Origin: an uncultured bacterium | GTDB lineage: Bacteria; Patescibacteriota; Minisyncoccia; Phycocordibacterales; PALSA-1337 | Assembly: GCA_903842025.1 (NCBI GenBank) | Contig: CAIMKX010000001.1 | Span: 1 to 35,767, forward strand | Reading direction: 5' to 3' | Length of the DNA stretch: 35,767 nt | Part shown: positions 1 through 9,740 of the stretch, in pieces | How the letters are laid out: each line of letters opens with the position of its first letter | Numbering within the stretch: the first letter of the stretch is position 1 | Notes under the pieces: generated by a model | Told to the model about the DNA's origin: nothing | The model's input: the letters and a program-made list of their open reading frames with translations, nothing else | Databases searched by the model: none | Made by a program: the position numbers and the translations under genes

Positions 1-27
1 GGATTCCCGCCTTCGCGGGAATGACAG
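1..27. repeat. Family-1 repeat arm (ATTCCC-N8-GGGAAT hairpin), truncated by window edge
   Basis: ATTCCCGCCTTCGCGGGAATGACA matches the other family-1 arms in the window. Confidence 0.85.
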
Positions 28-59
28 GCAAGGGTATGTTCTTTTGCGAGAAATGAAAA

Positions 60-79
60 GTGACGAAAATTTTCGTCAC
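60..79. other. 20-bp perfect palindrome GTGACGAAAATTTTCGTCAC
   Basis: Direct reading. Confidence 0.8.
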
Positions 80-92
80 ATATAAGAAGTCA

Positions 93-131
93 AAAAAAAG
101 ACCACTCTGAGAATATCTCGAAGAGTGGTCT
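93..131 (-). terminator. Intrinsic terminator downstream of hisS (minus strand)
   Basis: Minus strand AGACCACTCT...AGAGTGGTCT followed by a T-run. Confidence 0.8.
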
Positions 132-163
132 AAAACCGACGGCGGTTGGCGAACAGAATTCCT

Positions 164-391
164 TTAAGAGGACACGTCCTTGATTGCATCATGCTCACTG
201 ACTGACTGGATCAAGGCGCATCTCAATGTGCAAGGTTTCTGTGGGCGGACTCTTTTTGCGAGCTCCCGCTCCGCAATGTCGTCCGCCGAAGACTCGCCAA
301 CCGCCAAATCTGTTGCCAATATACTCTGGCTATTTTTGTTGTCAAATCTTGACAAGATTGATGATTTCTTCTTCACTGCAAACCGTTTCAT
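164..391 (-). CDS. Small hypothetical protein overlapping the hisS 3' end (uncertain)
   Basis: ORF between the hisS end and the terminator; no recognised family. Confidence 0.25.
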   Translation of the reverse strand: MKRFAVKKKSSILSRFDNKNSQSILATDLAVGESSADDIAERELAKRVRPQKPCTLRCALIQSVSEHDAIKDVSS

Positions 392-1781
392 CTCCTGTCG
401 CCAGAGTTTTCACGCGTAGTTTGCCGTTTTTGACTTCCTCGTCGCCGATGCAGACGATTCTCGGAATATTTCTCTTGGCGGAATTACTGATCTGATCGCC
501 AACCTTCTTATTGGAAAGATCGACGATAACTTTGATTCCTTTTTCCCTCAAAGTTTGGGCCAATTCAAGGGAATATGGCGTATTTTGCTCGCCGACTATG
601 CAAATGGCCAGGTCTGCGGTATCTTCTCTTTTTGGTAACGTCCCGTAAGTTTCCATCAAGTCCTGAGCAACCAAATCGCCAGCGCCAAAACCAACTGCCG
701 GTAGTTTGTCATTGCCGAATAAGGCCAAGAGGTCATTGTAACGGCCACCACCAAAGACTGAACGACGATTGACAGGATTCAAATCGAAAATCTCGAAGAC
801 AATGCCGGTGTAGTAGTCGAAACCCCTCATAAGAGTTTGATCAAAGCGGACATTAGTTATGCCGAGTCTTTCTAGTCCCTGAATAACCTCGCGGATTTCC
901 TTGAGCCCGACATGTTCTTCCTTTGTCTGAGGCAGATTGGAGGTGAATTCTTCAAAGTTCTTGGAATTAAGAAGAGTCAGGAATTTTTGAACGGTTTGTG
1001 TTTTGTCATTCCCGCGAAGGCGGGAATCCAGTGTTGAATTACTGGAGTCCTCTTGTAACTCACTGGATTCCCGCTTTCGCGGGAATGACACAGTGTTTTC
1101 GGGAATGACACTGAAAGAGTCTGAATTACTGCTAAATACTTCTCTTACTCCCATCTCGAAGGCCTCAGGTTTCAATTTATCTTTCTTGTCTATTAATTTG
1201 GATATCTTCAGGGCGGCGTTTTCATTCAAGCCAAAAACTTCGCGGGTAACGTAGTTCATAACCTTGCGATTGTTTAGACGGATCTCGAAATCAATGTCTT
1301 TCAATCCATAAGCGCGGGTTATGTCATAAGCCAAATTTATAATCTCAATCTCGGCATTTATTGATTCTACGCCGAAAATATCAGCATTGAGTTGCCAATG
1401 TTCGCGGGTCCGGCCACGTTGAGGTTGTTCGTATCTGAAAAGGTTGGGGATGGAAAACCAGCGGATCGGTACCTGGAGATCACGGCGTTTACCGGCGATC
1501 ATCCTGGCCACAGTTGGGGTCATTTCTGGTCTAAGCGTAACCTCACGGTCGCCACGATCGGTGAAAGTATAAGTTTGCTCATTTACTATTTCCTCGCCGG
1601 ATTTGGCCTTGTAAAGATCAGCCGGTTCCAAAACAGAGGCGCCGTATTCTTCATAGCCGTACTTTTCGCAGTTGTTCCTCCAGATCTCAAAAATCTTCTT
1701 TTCTATGGCCATTTCAGCCGGGTAAAAGTCGCGGACGCCCTTGTAGGGATCGGTTGAGAGTTTTTTGTTGTTTTCGGACAT
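342..1781 (-). CDS. hisS: Histidyl-tRNA synthetase with repeat-derived in-frame insertion
   Basis: Class II motifs (TLRPEMTPTVARM, FRYEQPQRGRTREHWQLNADIFG, RGFDYYTGIVFEI) and C-terminal anticodon-binding domain; SFPRKRESS...LDSRLRGND insert. Confidence 0.95.
   Translation of the reverse strand: MSENNKKLSTDPYKGVRDFYPAEMAIEKKIFEIWRNNCEKYGYEEYGASVLEPADLYKAKSGEEIVNEQTYTFTDRGDREVTLRPEMTPTVARMIAGKRRDLQVPIRWFSIPNLFRYEQPQRGRTREHWQLNADIFGVESINAEIEIINLAYDITRAYGLKDIDFEIRLNNRKVMNYVTREVFGLNENAALKISKLIDKKDKLKPEAFEMGVREVFSSNSDSFSVIPENTVSFPRKRESSELQEDSSNSTLDSRLRGNDKTQTVQKFLTLLNSKNFEEFTSNLPQTKEEHVGLKEIREVIQGLERLGITNVRFDQTLMRGFDYYTGIVFEIFDLNPVNRRSVFGGGRYNDLLALFGNDKLPAVGFGAGDLVAQDLMETYGTLPKREDTADLAICIVGEQNTPYSLELAQTLREKGIKVIVDLSNKKVGDQISNSAKRNIPRIVCIGDEEVKNGKLRVKTLATGDETVCSEEEIINLVKI
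1004..1090. repeat. Family-1 inverted-repeat element inside hisS
   Basis: TGTCATTCCCGCGAAGGCGGGAATCCAGTGTTGAA ... CACTGGATTCCCGCTTTCGCGGGAATGACA. Confidence 0.95.
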
Positions 1782-1787
1782 AAGAAA

Positions 1788-1796
1788 ATATTAGCA
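1788..1796 (-). promoter_or_regulatory. Extended -10 (TGCTAATAT), 6 nt before the hisS ATG
   Basis: TGC-TAATAT-TTTCTT-ATG on minus strand. Confidence 0.6.
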
Positions 1797-1871
1797 TTTT
1801 CGGTCTCGAGGTGCCACCAGATCTGTGGCACCCAAGTCTGGCGCGAATCGTACTATCAGGATGAAAATCTG

Positions 1872-1880
1872 TGGTACGAT
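1872..1880 (+). promoter_or_regulatory. Extended -10 (TGGTACGAT), 6 nt before ATG 1887
   Basis: TGG-TACGAT-AATCCT-ATG. Confidence 0.5.
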
Positions 1881-1886
1881 AATCCT

Positions 1887-2864
1887 ATGAAACGGATAAT
1901 AATCAAAGAAGGGCCGGTGGTCTTCTTGCGAAATGTCTTGGTGATGGAAATCCTGGCCACTGCCATCTTCATCGCCATTTCCTTCCTGACAAATTATGAG
2001 GAATTGCTCGATACTATAGGTCTGACGCATTTTGTCCATTACAACGATTTGCTCATAATTACTTTCTCTCTTTTCCAGCTATTCTATATTCTGGGCCTAT
2101 TTTTCGACTGGTACATGAAGTTCTTCGAGATCCGCGAAAGGGAAATTGTCCGCCGTTCCGGCCTGCTCTTCAAGCGTGCTAAATCAGTTTCTCTTTTGCA
2201 TATTGTCGCCGTTGAAGTCACCCAAAGCCCGATTGACAGGATCATGCGCCATGCCACGCTCATTCTCGAGCATGATAATGGTCGTACGACCCGTATTCAA
2301 AATGTGGCCGGCTATGAGGATTATGTGGAAATGATCAAGCAAACGATCGACAACACTTTGAAGAAGCCAATGCATGCCAAGAGTCTCCAGATGTTCCTCA
2401 AGGAAGGCGAAGGATTGTTCCTGGAATACAAACAGACTTTGCGTTATGATCTGCGCCGGCAATGCACCAGCAAAGATGTCGAGCGTGCCGTCATCAAAAC
2501 CATAGCCGGCTTTATGAATGCCGATGGGGGAACGTTAATAATTGGCGCCGATGATGAAGGTAAAGTGACTGGATTGAAAAACGATTACGAAACTTTGGCC
2601 AAGAAAAACCGTGACGGTTTTGAAAATCATCTGAACATGCTGGTAAAGACGATGCTTGGCATCAAGTTCGCCAATTATATTCATTGTCGTTTTGATTATT
2701 TCGATGACAACGAGGCCTGCGTTGTCTCAGTCGATCCGAGCCATAAGCCCGCATATATTCACAATTCCGAGGGTAAGGAAGAGTTTTTTGTGAGGATGGG
2801 GAATTCGACACAGCCTTTTTCGATGAGCGAGGCGGAGGAGTACATCAAGACGAGATGGAAGTGA
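1887..2864 (+). CDS. Membrane PH-domain (YdbS/bPH2-like) protein fused to C-terminal Schlafen/AlbA_2 domain
   Basis: N-terminal TM segments plus PH-like region (REREIVRRSGLLFKRAKSVSLLHIVAVEVTQSPIDRIM); C-term EGLFLEYKQTLR...TIAGFMNADGGTLIIGADDEGKVTGL...FFVRMGNSTQPF. Confidence 0.75.
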   Translation: MKRIIIKEGPVVFLRNVLVMEILATAIFIAISFLTNYEELLDTIGLTHFVHYNDLLIITFSLFQLFYILGLFFDWYMKFFEIREREIVRRSGLLFKRAKSVSLLHIVAVEVTQSPIDRIMRHATLILEHDNGRTTRIQNVAGYEDYVEMIKQTIDNTLKKPMHAKSLQMFLKEGEGLFLEYKQTLRYDLRRQCTSKDVERAVIKTIAGFMNADGGTLIIGADDEGKVTGLKNDYETLAKKNRDGFENHLNMLVKTMLGIKFANYIHCRFDYFDDNEACVVSVDPSHKPAYIHNSEGKEEFFVRMGNSTQPFSMSEAEEYIKTRWK

Positions 2865-2893
2865 TTGGAGGTGCGGCCTCCCGGTTAAGAATA

Positions 2894-2902
2894 TGGTATA
2901 AT
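2894..2902 (+). promoter_or_regulatory. Extended -10 (TGGTATAAT), 6 nt before ATG 2909
   Basis: TGG-TATAAT-ACTGAT-ATG. Confidence 0.65.
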
Positions 2903-2908
2903 ACTGAT

Positions 2909-3136
2909 ATGGAATTTCGGGAATCGCTATTCTGGGATACGGATCCCAAGAAAATAGATTTTCAAAAGAACGCCCAATATGTCATTGAGCGGATTTTGGA
3001 TTTTGGCAGGGACGATGAGGTCAGGTGGTTGCATAATTTTTACGATCATTCACTTATCAAGTCAATAGTTGATAAGTCAAGGTGTTTGAGACCGGAAACA
3101 AAAAGCCTATGGGCACTACTTCTCAAGAACAGCTAA
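2909..3136 (+). CDS. DUF6922-like small protein, putative antitoxin partner
   Basis: MEFRESLFWDTDPKKIDFQKNAQYVIERILDFGRDDEVRWL; overlaps the nucleotidyltransferase gene. Confidence 0.6.
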   Translation: MEFRESLFWDTDPKKIDFQKNAQYVIERILDFGRDDEVRWLHNFYDHSLIKSIVDKSRCLRPETKSLWALLLKNS

Positions 3137-3780
3137 ATTTTCACTGGGACGTGATTCCAAAGACGACAAAGAAAGCTTTGGATTTTCTAGCTGGCCAGGA
3201 ATGGATCGGCAGATTCGGCTGGTATTTGGCCGGAGGCACGGCACTTGCTCTACAAACAGGCCATCGAACGTCCGTTGATCTGGATTTTTTTACCAATGAA
3301 GCAAAGTTTGAAGCGACTGAAGTCACCGGTAATTTCAGTGGAAATGATAATTGGGAAATAACTAGCGACAGGCCGAGCACTATTTACGGAAGCCTTTTCC
3401 AGGCAAAAATCAGTTTTATTGCTTATCCGTTTTTCATGCCAAAACAGCCGTTTGTTAAATACGGTTCGATTAATATCTTACAACCGTTGGATATAGCGGT
3501 TATGAAAGTGATTGCCGTTTCTCAAAGGGGAAGAAAGAGGGATTTCTTTGATCTTTATTGGTGTGCCAAGAATTTGGAGTCGCTTGAAAATATTATTGGG
3601 CGGCTCAAAGAGCAGTATCCTTCGGTTGCTCACGATTTTCATCATATTCTCAAAAGCTTGGTATATTTCAACGACGCCGAAAGCGACCCGACATTGATGT
3701 TGCATTTTGATGTAAGTTGGGAGCAGGTCAAGAAGTTTTTCACGGAGGAGATTGAGAAAATAGCGTTTATGTTTGTGTAA
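3109..3780 (+). CDS. AbiEii/AbiGii-type nucleotidyltransferase (putative toxin)
   Basis: WYLAGGTALALQTGHRTSVDLDFF motif; IAVMKVIAVSQRGRKRDFFDLYW. Confidence 0.8.
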   Translation: MGTTSQEQLNFHWDVIPKTTKKALDFLAGQEWIGRFGWYLAGGTALALQTGHRTSVDLDFFTNEAKFEATEVTGNFSGNDNWEITSDRPSTIYGSLFQAKISFIAYPFFMPKQPFVKYGSINILQPLDIAVMKVIAVSQRGRKRDFFDLYWCAKNLESLENIIGRLKEQYPSVAHDFHHILKSLVYFNDAESDPTLMLHFDVSWEQVKKFFTEEIEKIAFMFV

Positions 3781-3819
3781 ATTGAGGCGGAAGAGTACAT
3801 CAAGACGAGGTGGAAGTAA

Positions 3820-4035
3820 TCACTTTTCCCAATCATCTCTTGAAATTCCGGACTGTTTCAAGATTCTGCTCAAAAGATCTATGCTTATATCACCTCTGTG
3901 TGGGTTGGGAATGGTGACGGTAACATTACCTTTCACCATAAAAGGATGACGTCCCTCTTGAAATGGACCAGAAAAACCGCAAGCCTTCATTTTGCGGATG
4001 AAAGCAGTCCAGGAAACAGGGGACAGCTTAGGCAT
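3820..4035 (-). CDS. hicA: HicA-family toxin
   Basis: Short GRHPFMVKGNVTVTIPNPHRGDISIDLLSRILKQSGIS, HicA double-stranded RNA-binding-like fold; follows hicB. Confidence 0.8.
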   Translation of the reverse strand: MPKLSPVSWTAFIRKMKACGFSGPFQEGRHPFMVKGNVTVTIPNPHRGDISIDLLSRILKQSGISRDDWEK

Positions 4036-4276
4036 ACTTTTCTTCTGAGATAGACACTTTTGGAAACTTGAAATTTGGGATTGGCAGGTTTTTCTTCAGT
4101 CGCAAAATCAGCCAGCCTTCAACTGTGGTCATTAGGTTTCTTCGGCATTCTTCTAATGTCTTTCCTAAAGCCCAAACACCGCGGAGATCTTTAATTTCTC
4201 CATAAAATCGTTTGCCGTTATCGATAATCTCATAGGTGGCTTTGTTGAGGTTGGTTGTGAGGAAGTCTTGGATCAT
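4028..4276 (-). CDS. hicB: HicB-family antitoxin
   Basis: YGEIKDLRGVWALGKTLEECRRNLMTTVEGWL; ATG at 4276 preceded by TGA-TACAAT-TTGGCC. Confidence 0.8.
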   Translation of the reverse strand: MIQDFLTTNLNKATYEIIDNGKRFYGEIKDLRGVWALGKTLEECRRNLMTTVEGWLILRLKKNLPIPNFKFPKVSISEEKYA

Positions 4277-4311
4277 GGCCAAATTGTATCAAAAGAATTG
4301 CTGCTAAAACA

Positions 4312-4340
4312 CTTGACAAGCCATGAACAGTATGCTAGTA
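4312..4340 (+). promoter_or_regulatory. Consensus-like sigma70 promoter TTGACA-17-TAGTAT
   Basis: ttgacaagccatgaacagtatgctagtat. Confidence 0.6.
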
Positions 4341-4420
4341 TTTATAGATATTTGGCTCTTTGGGAAATAGATCATTGGATATTTACTCGAGGCGCATTAA
4401 ATCTCAACGTTGGTGTTCTT

Positions 4421-4702
4421 ATGACAGAAAAACGATTGTCGGAAATATGTACAAGTCTTGCCTTTGCCTCTTCAAGAGGACGAAGGAGTCTGTTTTGCGA
4501 ATCTCTTCTGCCAGAGTTAGGTATTCCCTATCAGGCTGTGAGGGAGACAAAGTTAGATATTCCAGATTCGGATCTCAAGCAACTTAGTGCAGAATCCATA
4601 CTTGCTCGTAAGACAATTCAGCTAGTACTTCAGAAATTGCGAGCTGAAGTCTGTAGACTTGATCCTATCACCAGCCAAAGCTATCTGAAACTCTTGGAAT
4701 AA
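4421..4702 (+). CDS. Hypothetical protein (ORF open from 4268; start uncertain)
   Basis: ORF with promoter inside its upstream extension and terminator after; ATG at 4421 used here. Confidence 0.45.
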   Translation: MTEKRLSEICTSLAFASSRGRRSLFCESLLPELGIPYQAVRETKLDIPDSDLKQLSAESILARKTIQLVLQKLRAEVCRLDPITSQSYLKLLE

Positions 4703-4720
4703 AGAAAGGCGGTTTCATAT

Positions 4721-4752
4721 AAAAAGCGGTCCACAGCGGCCGCTTTTATTTT
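4721..4752. terminator. Bidirectional terminator between the hypothetical gene and typA
   Basis: AAAAGCGG...CCGCTTTTATTTTT. Confidence 0.75.
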
Positions 4753-4762
4753 TGCATCATTC

Positions 4763-6670
<1,908 letters not shown>

Positions 6671-6783
6671 GTGATTGAATTTACCCGCCTTCCCTCGATG
6701 AACATCGGGATATGGCGGGCAAAGAAAGCGAGCACTTGGCTCGGACTATAAGTAAAGCATAAAAATAGGCAAAAAGTCAAATA

Positions 6784-6810
6784 AAAGCCCCGGCCTGGTG
6801 GACGGGGCAA
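6784..6810 (-). terminator. Intrinsic terminator (minus strand)
   Basis: GCCCCGTCCACCAGGCCGGGGCTTTTAT on minus strand. Confidence 0.7.
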
Positions 6811-7125
6811 AAACTGCAATAAAACAAAAAAGTCAGGGCTGACTTTGCAACACGACTTGTGCACTCCTTGTCGTCTTGGGATGACGCTTCAATTCCTCCT
6901 GGACGAACCAGGCCGGAGAGTGTAGTGACCAAATCCGGCTTTTTGCCGCGGTATTGACGATTCCTCGCCACGTTCAGAATGCTCTCGGCGTATTGAATAT
7001 CGCCCCGGACAGCTCTGTTCGACATACTTTTGATCCTTTTGTTTTGTACAAATGTACCAACAGTTCGTGTACCATCCTATAAGAAGTCTGACTACTTGTC
7101 AACAAGCTGTGGATAAGTGCGCTTA

Positions 7126-7146
7126 TTACCATGTCAGACATGGTAA
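7126..7146. promoter_or_regulatory. 21-bp odd palindrome TTACCATGTCAGACATGGTAA
   Basis: Perfect inverted repeat around the central A in the intergenic region upstream of pilB. Confidence 0.6.
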
Positions 7147-7152
7147 GACCCT

Positions 7153-7240
7153 GGATTTTATCAAATTTTGAACAAGATTTTATCAGTTCTTGAACAAAAT
7201 TTTATCGTTTCTTGAACAAGATTTTATCAGGATTTTATCT
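7153..7240 (+). repeat. ~22-bp direct-repeat array (ATTTTATCnnTTCTTGAACAAG), copy 1, upstream of pilB
   Basis: gattttatcaaattttgaacaa / gattttatcagttcttgaacaa / aattttatcgtttcttgaacaa / gattttatcaggattttatc. Confidence 0.95.
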
Positions 7241-7245
7241 CTCTC

Positions 7246-7254
7246 TGATATCCT
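7246..7254 (+). promoter_or_regulatory. Extended -10 (TGATATCCT), 6 nt before the pilB ATG
   Basis: TGA-TATCCT-TGGTTC-ATG. Confidence 0.5.
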
Positions 7255-7260
7255 TGGTTC

Positions 7261-8373
7261 ATGACAGAAACAAAAATCTTTCCAAAAGAACCGCTTACAG
7301 CCGTCAGCGCCATCGACAGTCTTATTGCATACGCCGTCAGCCTGCGGGCTTCCGATATTCACTGCGATCCGCGGGAAGGCGATATCTTAATCAGACTGAG
7401 AGTTGACGGACAGATCGACCCTGTCGGGACTTTACCCAAACGTCTTCATGAAGAATTCATCGCTCGGCTCAAGATCCTTTCCGGAGCCAGGACCGATCTT
7501 CATGCCGTTCCGCAGGATGGCCGCTGGTCAACCAAGGTTGATGATGGCAATTTCAACATTCGCATCTCATTCATGCCGACATACCATGGCGAAAACGCCG
7601 TCATGAGGCTCTTGCCGACCAAGGCCTCAGGGGATGTTTCTTTCGCCAAGCTTGGCTTCACGCCCGATCATGTCCGGGCTATCGACACCGCGCTCAAGCT
7701 CAAGCACGGCCTTATCCTCGTCACTGGACCGACTGGTTCCGGCAAAACCACCACTCTTCAGGCTTGTTTGTCATTAAAGGCCAAAGAATCATTATCGATT
7801 GTCACTCTGGAAGATCCGGTGGAGTACGAAATACCTGGCATCCGTCAGATCCACATTCGCCACAATCACGGCGTGACTTTCGCCTCTGGTCTCCGGGCCT
7901 CTTTGCGCCAAGATCCGGATGTCATTATGGTCGGCGAGATCCGAGATAGTGATACGGCCGAAGTGGCAATTCATACCGCTTTGACCGGTCACTTGGTCCT
8001 TTCCACACTCCATACCAATTCCGCCCTTGAAGCCATCCCGCGGCTGGTCGATATGGGAGTCGATCACTATCTGTTGGCTTCGACCTTGAAATTGGTCGTT
8101 GCCCAACGTCTGGTCCGGGCCATGTGCCACGAATGCGATTCCCAAGGCTGTGAAGTCTGCCGCCAAACCGGTTACCGTGGTCGTTCGGTCATCGCTGAAG
8201 TCTGCGAGGTCGATGCCGGCCTCTGCGATCTCATCGCTTCAAGAGAGACTGTTTCGAGCTATACCGATTATGCCTTGTCCCGCGATTTCCGGCCGATCCG
8301 CGATGACGGCTTGGAAAAGATCGAGTGGGGCATCACCACCAAGGAAGAAGTCCTTCGTGTACTTCAATCCTAA
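7261..8373 (+). CDS. pilB: Type IV pilus assembly ATPase (PilB/GspE family)
   Basis: GPTGSGKTTT Walker A, VGEIRDSDTAEVAIHTALTGHLVLSTLHTN, Zn-type MCHECDSQGCEVCRQTGYRGR. Confidence 0.9.
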   Translation: MTETKIFPKEPLTAVSAIDSLIAYAVSLRASDIHCDPREGDILIRLRVDGQIDPVGTLPKRLHEEFIARLKILSGARTDLHAVPQDGRWSTKVDDGNFNIRISFMPTYHGENAVMRLLPTKASGDVSFAKLGFTPDHVRAIDTALKLKHGLILVTGPTGSGKTTTLQACLSLKAKESLSIVTLEDPVEYEIPGIRQIHIRHNHGVTFASGLRASLRQDPDVIMVGEIRDSDTAEVAIHTALTGHLVLSTLHTNSALEAIPRLVDMGVDHYLLASTLKLVVAQRLVRAMCHECDSQGCEVCRQTGYRGRSVIAEVCEVDAGLCDLIASRETVSSYTDYALSRDFRPIRDDGLEKIEWGITTKEEVLRVLQS

Positions 8374-8387
8374 TTTTTTGAAAATCC

Positions 8388-9446
8388 ATGAAGTTATCAT
8401 TCAAAATTGGCAAGAATTGGAAACGCCGCGAAACGATCTTCTTTTTGGAAAGAATGGAGCTTTATCTTTCCTCCGGTCTGGAAATCAATAAATCCCTCGA
8501 GATTTGTGAACAAGGCGTGTCGGCGAAACAAAAAGACGCGATTTTCAGATTACGTTCTGCCGTCGAGTCCGGTAGTCTGCTTTCAAAAAGCCTATACCAA
8601 TATGCGGGCGTCTCGCAAACCTTAACCGGTCTCATTGAACAAGGTGAATTATCAGGTTCATTGCCGAAGTCGTTGTTGTCGGCCAGATTGTTGCTGGAAA
8701 AAGAAGACGAACTTATCAAGAAATGCACCTCGGCCATGGCTTATCCGGTCATTATCGGAATATTTGCCGGACTTCTGACTATTGGACTGGTGCGTGGAGT
8801 TATGCCACAAATCATTCCCATGCTCAAAAGTTTGAAAGTCGAGTTACCGATCATCACCAAGGTTGTCATTGCCCTGTCTGATATTCTGACAAAATATGGC
8901 CTATATATCATTACGGGTTTGTTTATAATCGGTGTCGCCGGTATTTTAATCTACAGAAAAATCAGGATTATCCGCAAAATCATTCAATCGACAATAATTC
9001 ATATTCCGATAATCGGCCGGCTTGTCCATGATTACTACCTGGCGGTCTTTCTCCATTCCTGCGGCGCTTTGATCGAATCCGGTCGGCCGGTTGCAGAATC
9101 GTATTCAAATACCTCAGCAAGTATAAGTCTGTTGCCTTTAAGGGATTTGTTGCAGAGGGAAGTCGTAAGTGTTTCAAGCGGCCATTCTCTTGGAAGCGTC
9201 ATTATCGGCGGAAAGATTCCGTCATATGTCGCCTCACTTTTAAGCGCCGGGGAGCTATCAGGGTCGCTCGGATCGTCGATCATCCGGGCCGGAAGCATCC
9301 TTGATCGCGATATCGAACATTCCTTGAAGAAACTGACAGCGCTTATTGAACCGATAATGATGGCCGGCATGGGCTGTGCCGTCGGAGCCATCGCTTTATC
9401 AATAATGATGCCGATTTATGATATATCGCGAGTGTTACAGAAATAA
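8388..9446 (+). CDS. pilC: Type IV pilus inner-membrane platform protein (PilC/GspF family)
   Basis: FFLERMELYLSSGLEINKSLEIC, LTGLIEQGELSGSL, LTALIEPIMMAGMGCAVGAIALSIMMPIYDI. Confidence 0.9.
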   Translation: MKLSFKIGKNWKRRETIFFLERMELYLSSGLEINKSLEICEQGVSAKQKDAIFRLRSAVESGSLLSKSLYQYAGVSQTLTGLIEQGELSGSLPKSLLSARLLLEKEDELIKKCTSAMAYPVIIGIFAGLLTIGLVRGVMPQIIPMLKSLKVELPIITKVVIALSDILTKYGLYIITGLFIIGVAGILIYRKIRIIRKIIQSTIIHIPIIGRLVHDYYLAVFLHSCGALIESGRPVAESYSNTSASISLLPLRDLLQREVVSVSSGHSLGSVIIGGKIPSYVASLLSAGELSGSLGSSIIRAGSILDRDIEHSLKKLTALIEPIMMAGMGCAVGAIALSIMMPIYDISRVLQK

Positions 9447-9475
9447 GGGACTAGTAATTAGGGACTAGGGACTAG
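9446..9475. repeat. Short AGGGACTAG tandem motif
   Basis: gggactagtaattagggactagggactag; also present at 22861-22890. Confidence 0.7.
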
Positions 9476-9513
9476 TGAATCGCAACTTATATTTGATAGA
9501 TAAATCTTTTGCT

Positions 9514-9733
9514 TGTCATTCCCGCGAAGGCGGGAATCCAGTGCTGAATACCCTAATTGAAAAATCAAAATGGAAAATGACAGTGCAAAATTCAAAATGA
9601 AATCGCATTTGTTTCGGACTTTTTATTTTTTAAATTGTCATTTTCCATTTTGAGATTTACATTTTACATTACACTGGATTCCCGCCTTCCCTCCCTCGTT
9701 GAAGCTTCGGAAGGGCACGGCGCGGGAATGACA
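9514..9733. repeat. Family-1 inverted-repeat element with nested AT-rich inverted interior
   Basis: TGTCATTCCCGCGAAGGCGGGAATCCAGTG ... CACTGGATTCCCGCC..GGCGCGGGAATGACA; interior tggaaaatgacagtgcaaaattcaaaatg / attttaca. Confidence 0.9.
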
Positions 9734-9740
9734 AACGAAA

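Noticed and set aside
1003-1254. + strand ORF MSFPRRRESS...
   Set aside because: Translation of the palindromic repeat plus antisense hisS; such ORFs arise on both strands of these repeats.
6870-6915. tRNA 3'-end-like TTCAATTCCTCCTGGACGAACCA
   Set aside because: No matching T-stem 5' side or 5' acceptor half about 70 nt upstream; at most a remnant.
6777-7025. Minus-strand ORF (82 aa, ...LVRPGGIEASSQ...)
   Set aside because: Sits on the terminator region with low-complexity RPGGIE-like translation often seen in spurious ORFs. A TTGACA-17-TAGGAT promoter lies upstream, so a short real gene is possible but unsupported.
7153-7240. CRISPR-like array
   Set aside because: Units are contiguous degenerate 22-mers with no unique spacers and no cas genes; regulatory direct repeats fit better.
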